Source: Nemertoderma westbladi (Eukaryota > Xenacoelomorpha > Nemertodermatida > Nemertodermatidae). From it: 24,622 nt of DNA. This document shows positions 17,096-24,622 of this stretch, piece by piece; within the stretch, counting starts at the first letter, position 1; each line of letters opens with the position of its first letter. The position numbers and the translations under genes are program-made. Below the pieces are notes generated by a model. The model ran no database searches. It saw only the letters and a program-made list of their open reading frames with translations, and was not told the origin of the DNA. The DNA lies in contig JAUCBJ010003974.1 of NCBI GenBank assembly GCA_032718475.1, forward strand, positions 1 through 24,622, given 5' to 3'.

Positions 17096-17775
17096 TGACT
17101 CACGATCCTCAGAGGCAATGAGACGTCTCGTGAATGATAGGGAACTGAACGCGCTTCCTCACCCAGCTCATCGTAACGTAATGCTGTACAGCTTCGACCA
17201 GTTTGCGCTCAACCTGCTGGCCATTGTCCGTAACAGCTTGTTGGCGTGCGGCGCATGGACCGCATCACACGTAGCTACAAAGGGGGGCAAAATCGCCACG
17301 ACGAAGCTCAACAGCTGCCGAGTAGATTCGTCTCTTCTTATTCTCCGTTGCTTCCAGGACAGCCATTGGGACGTGATTCGCATAATACTCGGTGTCAAGG
17401 TTGGTAGACCTAATGTCGAGCAACGCCTGACTGAAGCTGTCTTCCGCGCCTCCTGGAGGCACTCGAGGTGGCTGGGCATCCGGAACTCCTCTACTCCGAA
17501 TATGGCTCTCTTAAGGACTCCTCCTCCTCGTGGACGAGGAGGAGGATGTGAACTCTCGGTCAGCTTTGTCCCTCGGGTTGCAGTCCACGTCCAAGTCCAC
17601 CTTGTTGGGGGGACAGAGCAAATAAACTGCACTCCTCCAACGAGATGCTGCTGTTTAGAACCGCTGGAAGAATTAGCTGGGCAATTGCACATTCCAGTGG
17701 TTCAAATAAACTCTCACAGTCAGGAGTGACTCTCTGAAGATAGGCCCAATCTCGTTGTAGTGAGATTACCATGAC
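17096..17775 (-). pseudogene. Decayed C-terminal fragment of a retrotransposon pol
   Basis: Minus-strand frames carry pieces of one protein type in the right order. First is RDWAYLQRVTPD, then LFEPLECAI, then LFALSPQQGGLGR (17560-17772). After a frame change comes ALLDIRSTNLDTEYYANH with RRIYSAAVELRRGDFAPL (17265-17462). After another come SANWSKLYSITLRWVRKRV and an LRGS-like end near 17105. This order is what I know from the region downstream of the reverse transcriptase in invertebrate retrotransposons (DIRS-like or related). At least two frameshifts and stops are present. The longer plus-strand frame over the same bases is a by-product. Family assignment is uncertain. Confidence 0.5.
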
Positions 17776-18564
17776 TGAGACGGCAGACTGTGGCTAGCAC
17801 TGGGCCATGACTGCTAACTTCTCGATGGAGGAAACCTAACAAGGTATATAACAGTATATTTATCTGTAAGAGTAATGTATCACATGCCCCTGGGATTGCT
17901 TTTATTAATGCGTTAAAAATGATCCCTTTGAACAAAATATAACATGGCCTAGGCATAGGTCGGTATTTGAGACAGGAAATGGAACATTAAACCTGCTGTA
18001 TCCAAGGACAACTCTACTACAGGACTGGCAGAACTGAATTTCGATACTGTCGGATTTCGGATAACGTGAATTTTCAATCACGATTGAGCGCAGAAACTCC
18101 GGTGAATTACTAACTAATTAATTACAGGACGTTACTATTTTTTAATCAATGTATATGTATAATATTGACATACTGGGTGTACTTGTTCCAATCAGCTAAG
18201 TTATATTATAGATATACAGTATAGGGGAGACCATCAATTTCTCGCATATCTCTCCCCCCCCCCCCCCCCCCCCGCAATCCCCAACAATGTAAAAACAAAT
18301 TGAAATTTTTTTCGTGCATGTAAAGCTATTACATTTTTATTCTAGCATGTAACGACATCATTTATATTCTAGAACACGTTTGAGTTGTTTTTAGATTGTT
18401 TTAGGTTGTTTTGCTCCATAGTGGCTTTAGCTTTAAGTAGAAACAATTCCCACGTAATTGATTCTAACAAATTTTAATTAATATTTTTAATCAACATTAA
18501 ATAAACATTAAAATAAAACTCTAAATTTTTAAACTTTTAATTAATACTAAAATATTCTATAGTA
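17776..18564. other. Intergenic, no gene recognised
   Basis: AT-rich sequence without defensible coding content. A run of 20 C lies at 18254-18273. From about 18400 it is a TTAATTAA-rich stretch bordering the LINE fragment. Confidence 0.5.
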
Positions 18565-18705
18565 TTATAAATGACTTAAAAAATTCAATTTTTGCTTATA
18601 CATAGTAATGCCAGATTGACTCCCCTGTAGATAAATATTTTCATAATAGTCTCTCCAAAGTGTTGTTGTTGTTGACCAAGAAAACCCTCCATGCGATTTG
18701 GATTG

Positions 18706-19821
18706 AGCCAGGATTGAGAAAAACTCAGTTTCACCATCTGGTGAGAGTACCTGCGCTTCTGTGTCACAATATAACAATCCAATGCCAGCAACAATTACTT
18801 CTGGTATTCCATAAGCTCTTAGGATTTCAAGCATTTTGCCTCTATGGATGGGGTCGAATGCCTTCTTGAAGTCCACAAAGGTCATGACTGCGGGGAGATT
18901 CTTTGACTTAATTCCTTCAATCAGTCTCCGTACTGCAAGTATCTGAGCTATTGTTGATCTACTTGGTCGAAATCCGTTTTGGCTCTTACGCAGTAGTTTC
19001 TCTATGTGAGGCCTAATCCTACATAGAATCATTTTATTGTATATTTTGGCAGGTACCACAAGCAGACAGATCCCGCGATAGTTTGTTGGTATACCGAGGT
19101 CTCCTTTCTTGGGGAGAGGCTTTAGTTGACCTTTAGTCCAAATTGATGGTGGCTTTTCCCCTTGTAACATCCGGTTGCAAACATTCAATAATGGTCTGTT
19201 TAGCACTCCTGTTATCCATACCTCCGCTGGGATTTCATCTAATCCACTCGCTTTATTATTGGACATGCTTTTAATGCTTCTTTGGAATTCGGCAGGTGTG
19301 AAGTCCCCTGTTTCTATAGGTAGTGTCTTGTCATATATTTTCCTTGTAGGGCTGACCTCGATGTATGGTGGCTGCCCAAGCAAGTTGCTAAAGTGATTTT
19401 TCCACTTCCCAACACGTTCTTCAGGACTATTGGCTTTGAGGCGCCCCTTTGCACAACTTTTCCGACCAGATACCTCATTTACAGTTTGCCAGGTAAGTTT
19501 TGATTGTTGCTGTATGTGAGCAGTTGTAATTGCTTCAATTTTATCCTGTATGTACTCTTCCTGGCTGATGTTGTAGGCCAATTTAAGATCGTCCTTAGCT
19601 TTCTCAACCTTGTTAATGTTTTCTGTTGTTGGTTGTTCGGTTTTAACTTTGTAGGCTATCTTAAGATCTTCTCTCTTACAAGTAACCTCAGAGTTTTGCC
19701 ATGGCACATACTGTTTTCGTTTGGGTTTCTGGGGGATATGCCTCTTAGCTGATTCCTTGTGGGCTGTTATTATATTCTGGTATATTGAATCGGTGGACTG
19801 GTCTTCATCCAATTCAAGCAA
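18706..19821 (-). pseudogene. Truncated non-LTR (LINE) reverse transcriptase
   Basis: This is one uninterrupted frame of about 370 residues from the linker through the fingers and palm start of a LINE ORF2. Visible features in order are a basic linker with VPWQNSEV; WKNHFSNLLGQPP; LKPLPKKGDLGIPTNYRGI; KSQNGFRPSRSTIAQIL; TFVDFKKAFDPIHRGKM, with the first catalytic aspartate; and LSPDGETEFFSILA. The frame then runs to 18565 with unrelated residues, so the part with the YADD-type catalytic pair is missing. The endonuclease domain is missing too. It is therefore cut at both ends, yet without internal stops. The style resembles RTE-type elements, but I cannot fix the clade. Confidence 0.85.
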
Positions 19822-20249
19822 TAAACGAGAGTCACGAACTCAGGTTACATTTTCATATTTGCTGTTGTCGGCAGTGGTTGTCGGCTGTCGGTTGTCGGCA
19901 TAGCGTTTACACCCGTTTTTAGACAATTTGTTCTGATTTTTATATTACTAATACACCAAATACAGCAATGCTATGTTCGACATAGCATGGTCTATAATGC
20001 TATATGATACAAAGCTGTTGCTATGTTCCAGCCTAAATAACTGAACATAACAGAACCAGTCTTCCTAATTACAGCTATTTTGAATGTCCAAAATTTATAT
20101 TATTTTAATTTTGATATTATGATATGCTATATATAGCATTATTTATGATGCTATACTGTCAAAATAATGCTATGCTTATCTAAAATACCATAATTAGGAC
20201 TAAATACATTATGACTAACTTTTTAACTGCAATTATTGGGGCCTTGTGT
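19822..20249. repeat. TGCTAT/ATAGCA-rich hairpin region
   Basis: No gene is visible. Near 19858-19900 GTTGTCGGC-type words repeat. From about 19965 the motif TGCTAT and its complement recur often, including TGCTATGT/ACATAGCA with a 3-nt loop (about 19972-19989) and GCTATATATAGC (about 20126). The same motif style resumes after the SINE (20545-20575), so the SINE probably inserted into this element or satellite. Confidence 0.5.
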
Positions 20250-20253
20250 TGAT

Positions 20254-20520
20254 TAATAATAATAATAATAATAATATTGGTTATTTATATAGCGCTTTAT
20301 TATGCTCGGCATACTCAAAGCGCTTTTATTATCATTACCCCAGCAAAGCCAGGTTCCCATTATACCGCTGGGTTGACGTAGGCACTAATGTCTAAAGTGT
20401 CTTGCCTAGGGACACAACAGTGCGAAATTTCTATAGCGTTTAGTCGGATTCGAACCTGCGCCACCAAACACTATTGTGTAAGCAGTTCAGGCGCCATATC
20501 CACTCGGACACTGCGACACA
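20254..20520 (-). mobile_element. tRNA-derived SINE
   Basis: Read on the minus strand, the head has an A-box (tccgagtggatatgg, near 20507) and a near-perfect B-box (GGTTCGAATCC, 20456-20446), with spacing like a tRNA that has a long variable arm (Ser or Leu type). The body contains cctaggcaagacactttaga and a GCGCTATATAAATAACC-like 3' part, and it ends in an (ATT)n tail (20275-20254). That layout is standard for SINEs of marine invertebrates. TGATT occurs on both sides (20250-20254, 20521-20525) and may be a short target duplication. It uses LINE enzymes in trans. Confidence 0.8.
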
Positions 20521-20525
20521 TGATT

Positions 20526-21490
20526 GACTGGTAGACTGGCCAATATGCTACATTGTGCTATGTATAGCATAATCGATCATGATATACTGCAAATATATTG
20601 TTATTACTCATATTAGGCTCAACTGAGCTGCTGAGATTTGGGGGTATATTATGAATAATATGGCTCGAATAGACAGACAACTGGGATTAATTTAAACTGA
20701 ATAATGGTATGTGTCAAAATTGACACACACGGCCTTTCTAGGGGTAGTCATTGTCTGGCCTTTCTAGTGTTAAATGTACGTGAAATCTAAACTTTGGTGT
20801 ATTATGCGAATCTCGTATTTTTCAATATTTTAAGTCCCACACCCTCATTTTGGTGCTCCAAAAATGGCGAACCACTAAGTTTTCAGGCTTCTATATTAAT
20901 TTCAATCTAACCAGAAAACCTATAAAAATGCGTTGAAAGCAAAACTTGAGGGCATTTTCCGAATATAGTATTTTTCAAAATCACGTCCACTTCTTAGGTG
21001 CACGAAAAATAGCACCTTGTTCAATTTTCGGAAATGGAATATAATCACATTCGATTCAGCGTAGTGAATAACCTACTAACGCCAGCCAATAATGACAATT
21101 AGTTTTTAGAATATAAAAAAATTGTATATTTTGTCCTGGGACTACTTCTAGTTTTCATGAAAATTATTATACCCACGTTATGAAATCTTAATTTTTTTGG
21201 ATTTAAAAATATTCCTAGATAATTTTTTCACCTAAAGCCCAAATTTCGTAGGATTTCATTGGATGATTACAAGAATACAGCTGGGGGCCGTGTAGAATGC
21301 CAACGCAGTCAGGGCCTAAATATAGATACTAAAAGTACACAAACTGCTGCTGGCGAGATCGTTGCCTGATGTCTTATACTAAACTTGGGCGAATCAATTT
21401 TCCGGGCTAACTCGACAATCAGGGTGACTGGTCCCTAACCAGTGAGGCAGAAATACAGTCTACAGAAAACATACCAAACTCGCGACAAAC
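20526..21490. other. AT-rich intergenic DNA with satellite-like segments
   Basis: No gene recognised. GTGTCAA/TTGACAC inverted repeat near 20711-20728. Segments with ttttggtgctccaaaaatgg (about 20850) and taggtgcacgaaaaatagcacc (about 20995) resemble the degenerate satellite of 16.4 and 23.5 kb. Confidence 0.45.
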
Positions 21491-21495
21491 AATCC

Positions 21496-22079
21496 TGTGA
21501 CGGGATCGGAGGATCCCGACCAGTTTGGTTTATGTACGCGTCAGCCACACCGTGTGATGGAAAAGATAAGAGTTTGTGTTGTTCCATTGTTGTTGATAAT
21601 AAGATATATGTAGATATAATAGCAGATAGTAGATAACACGGTTGACCGGTATGATGGTATAGTAACTAATTGGTGACGGCGGTGACGGTCTTAAAATGTC
21701 ACCGTACTGCCATGACTGAGTGACTGAGTAAACTGAACTGAACTAAACTAAACACCAACTGGTAATATACTGCACTAGGTTGGCCGTATTACTCAGCTGA
21801 TGCCCTGCTGTCCCCCCATTGGCTGACAACCTACTTCTCGCCTTCAGCTCTGCGGGGGTGTTTCCCCCCCCCCCCCCCCCCCCGCTGCTGTTACTTTCCT
21901 TCTCCCCGGAGGCTTAACCTCTGACCTCCATTGTGTGAGGCCATCTGGGGTTTGTCGTCCCCGTTTATTGGGGGTGATACGAGGTTGGTTGGTAATCAAC
22001 CTCGTACTCCCCAATATTGCTTAAAGGCGCTCTTTCCCACTTTATGGGGGTTGGTGAGGCGGAATTGAATCCGCTCACA
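21496..22079 (-). mobile_element. Solo LTR related to the LTRs of the Gag-only element
   Basis: On the minus strand it begins TGTGAGCGG and ends GATCCCGTCACA, 584 bp. AATCC flanks both ends (21491-21495 and 22080-22084), a perfect 5-bp target duplication. It shares with the LTR at 1597 the start layout (attcaattccgc, ataaagtg-like, gcaatattggg), ataaacggggac, the order of later blocks, and a terminal GGGATC-N4-GATCCC hairpin plus GTCACA. Overall divergence is large, so it is a sister family rather than a copy. A run of 20 C (21864-21883) lies inside. No internal region is present, so it formed by LTR-LTR recombination. Confidence 0.88.
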
Positions 22080-22084
22080 AATCC

Positions 22085-22882
22085 CGCGCAGCGAATCCTA
22101 ATCTTAAAGACACGTGTGTGTGTGCGTATGTTATGGCAAAGAGCAATTTTGTATGCTTTATTTTACTAGGTGTTGGTGAATTTTAACAAAATATCGGGCG
22201 CTAGCTGCTAGAATAAGCTAGTCGCTTTCTAAAACGCGAAAATACTTACAAATGACGTTAAAAGGGTCTCTCTCCTTCTATATTCACAACTCGATCGGGC
22301 AAATACGGTGTTAGTAACTACGCCCGTAATCGGCACCTAATACCAGACTCTGATTGTGAAAATATAGATAGAATGTTAGTTTTACTACCGTGCCACTAGC
22401 TGGTACAGTATAATAAATTTAGTTCTAGATAGTTTGTTTCTGCGATGTTATGCAGCAATACCTGGCAGTATGTGGCAAGGGCGCCGTAGGTTGTTAGTAA
22501 CCGCCTTCAGACTAGATGGTACGCCTGTAGTAAGAAAGCTACCCTTTGCCTGAGTAATAATACGTCAAACCCAGACAGATCAGTTGAGCAACTATCTACA
22601 GAGCTAACCGGTACTGATAGCTAGTACAGTAAAGTCATCAAATTACAGAATGGGCTATTTTGCACTTAGTGTACCTGAGCGCACTACTAGCACCAGCTCA
22701 CACCTGTAAAAGCATGCAGGACCAAACCGTGGGGGTAATCTGTCTGGATCCAAGATATTTTGGTCCTAAAATTTTTTATGGGCGTCCCCAGGGACGTCCC
22801 TCAAAATTTCACCCGGATCTACGGTCTTTACAGTGGGCAAAAGCGTCAAACGAAGTCTTACCTTGGCGGGGGTAGTCCTTAA
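22085..22882. other. Intergenic, no gene recognised
   Basis: Unique-looking sequence with a short GT-rich run (22112-22126). A compound inverted repeat lies near 22768-22812: aaaattttttat, GGGCGTCCC, ca, GGGACGTCCC, tcaaaattt. No ORF with recognisable motifs. Confidence 0.45.

Positions 22883-22914
<32 letters not shown>
22883..22914. repeat. Run of 32 G
   Basis: An uninterrupted G homopolymer. The length may not be exact because such runs are hard to sequence. Confidence 0.9.
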
Positions 22915-22915
<1 letters not shown>

Positions 22916-22959
22916 ACACCATTTTTCGGGACAACTCCTCGATTTTATCACTCTCAGCG

Positions 22960-23970
22960 TTTTCAAAAATTTTTTTTGGTTTTTGGCTTAAAATTTGGAA
23001 TATAGGTGCCTAAGATTGCTATTTCTACATGGACAGGTCAGAAAATTCTTTTTTTGTTCGCTAATTAATATTAGTTTAATACTAGTTAACAATAAAAAAA
23101 AAAACTTGGTTGCGCTTTAAAAACCCGAAGGCTTTTTACAGTTTTTGAATCTAATCACATTAAAGTTTTTTTTTTATATGATATATCAATGATGGGGCAA
23201 ACATAAACTATCAGGCGAAAATTTTTTTTTGTTTTGTTCTGTAATGGTGTCTACAATTAGGGGTCAACCGAATCGGACATTTTTGCCGAAGCAGAATGTA
23301 AAAAAATACACAATTTGCTTTTCAGTTTGGCTGTTAGCACATTCACCATTTTTCAAGCACCGCCGAAAAAAATACAAGTTTTCAGAAACTCTTCAGCAAT
23401 TTTTACTAATTTCCATTGTATTTAGAAACCCTCACAAAACTCGTATAAACGCAAAGTAAACAAGGCGATTACAATCAATTGATATAATTGCTGGGTTTTC
23501 AAAAATTTGGTGCTAGCACCAAAATTGTGTACCCACTTTAGAAAAAATACAATTTTGAGATGGCTAATTATATAATTATTTATTCCATTGAATTCAGAAA
23601 CCCCCATAAAACCTCTAAAATGCGAGTAATAAGTTGTCCACAATCAATTGAAACTATTGAATGGATTAAAAATTTTGTTCTAGCTCCTAATTTTTGCAAC
23701 ACAGCACCAAAAACAATACAAGAGTGATATGCCTGGTGCAAAATCGTATATATTCAATCGAAAACTAGAACTCCAAAAACACCCCTCCCTTAAAAAAAAA
23801 ACAGGTTCAAAACAATCAATTTCCAAAATTGGACATATTTCCAAATTCAGTGATGGCACAAAAATTTTTGCACCCTCTGAAAAAAAGCCAGTTTGAAATT
23901 TCTAGCTTATTTTTATATGAATTTTCATCTAAATGTGAACACCAAAAAAAACCGGCGGTAAACTCAATAA
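22960..23970. repeat. Degenerate satellite of about 172 bp
   Basis: The clearest pair is ccattgtatttagaaaccct at 23413 and ccattgaattcagaaacccc at 23585, a period of 172. Weaker relatives fall at the expected spots near 23757 (aaaactagaactccaaaaac) and 23929 (atctaaatgtgaacacc), and perhaps one near 23241. Units also share gaaaaaatacaa-type and ggtgc/gcacc words. One unit holds a perfect 18-bp palindrome TTTGGTGCTAGCACCAAA (23506-23523). Many A and T runs; no coding sequence. Confidence 0.6.
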
Positions 23971-24622
23971 TATAGATATTCCAAATCGAATTTCATGAAA
24001 TGTAATCAGTACTGCAGTTACTACTGCTGCAGTGCTGTATATGAAGTTCTTGCTCGAGGACCTATTCCTACTCTCGGTCAAGTCGAGGGGTGTTTATGGG
24101 ACGGGATCCTGGTGAAGACTCGGAATCTGAAAGGATGTGATGGGGCTTAGTTGCTAAGGTAAGGGTTTATCTCAAAAGAGATGAGCATTATTTGGTTTTG
24201 GAAGGCGAGAATACAACTTCGTTTTTCGTGAGATGAGGGGACAGTCCAGAGAACACTGGTACTAATGTTGTTACTCGACTACAAAACTGTGTGCTGTGCT
24301 ATGCAATGGTGTTGGTTTTTCGCCTGATACTCGGCCCCGTTGGGCGTAGAGGACACAGAGAGGACACGTTAATCTCACAATATTCCCTTCAACATTCAAA
24401 ACTTTATTAGGTGGAAACATTGACAGTGGTCAATGTTCATGATATTATCAGGTACTTGGTACAAACTGCTTCCATATGGGTACCAGATTTATGTGGTACC
24501 CTACTTATGCGAAGCCCTCTAAGGCAGGCCCATAGAGGCAGTATAAAATTAACTGGTAAACAATTATTTAGTACAAGTACATTCAGTCCAATTGATTTAG
24601 TTTGCTGAAGGGTGTTTATTTT
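23971..24622. other. Unannotated right end
   Basis: The composition becomes less AT-rich than in the satellite. A palindrome-like gcagttactactgctgc lies near 24013. A short frame at 24411-24608 has no recognisable motif. I see nothing else to support. Confidence 0.4.

Noticed and set aside
17118-17729. Plus-strand open frame of 203 codons
   Set aside because: The minus strand of the same bases shows ordered retrotransposon pol motifs across several frames, so the plus frame is accidental.
21442-21636. Short plus-strand frame near the solo LTR
   Set aside because: It crosses the LTR border at 21496 and carries no recognisable motif.

Overview
This is eukaryotic DNA, most likely from an invertebrate animal genome; I cannot name the species. 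The genes carry spliceosomal introns with good GT/AG sites, and nearly every recognisable feature is a transposable element or a repeat. I see no ordinary host gene I can defend.

Layout. (1) 1-1596: a 993-bp tandem duplication. Each copy holds an array of a 20-bp minisatellite. (2) 1597-9416: a complete LTR retrotransposon inside the second array, with TG...CA LTRs of 520 and 529 bp and a perfect 5-bp target duplication (CTCAG). Its only long ORF is a 1282-aa Gag with zinc knuckles; there is no protease, reverse transcriptase or integrase. A 2.4-kb tract of hairpin-forming tandem repeats follows the ORF. (3) 9422-16190: the rest of the left minisatellite array, a HECT-type ubiquitin ligase gene reading right (5 coding segments if the frameshift is counted inside the first, 3 introns), an IS3-like DDE transposase gene reading left (2 exons), then a 49-monomer array of the same minisatellite in inverted orientation. 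I read this as one two-gene DNA transposon with foldback-type inverted ends, about 7.1 kb without the nested LTR element. (4) 16191-24622: a decayed retrotransposon pol fragment (17.1-17.8 kb), a truncated non-LTR reverse transcriptase (18.7-19.8 kb), a tRNA-derived SINE (20.25-20.52 kb), a solo LTR related to the LTRs at left (21496-22079, with AATCC target duplications), and degenerate satellite DNA.

How the parts relate. The transposase (D133, D192, E231 all present, spliced frame open) would act on the inverted arrays. The HECT gene, convergent with it and inside the same ends, looks like an accessory gene; its catalytic cysteine is kept but there is one single-base frameshift. The LTR element landed in the left array after the array formed, and would need a helper element for every enzyme. 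The solo LTR shows that a related LTR family was active nearby. Comparing the two LTR families shows paired changes in a hairpin at the LTR 5' end, which suggests a selected structure.
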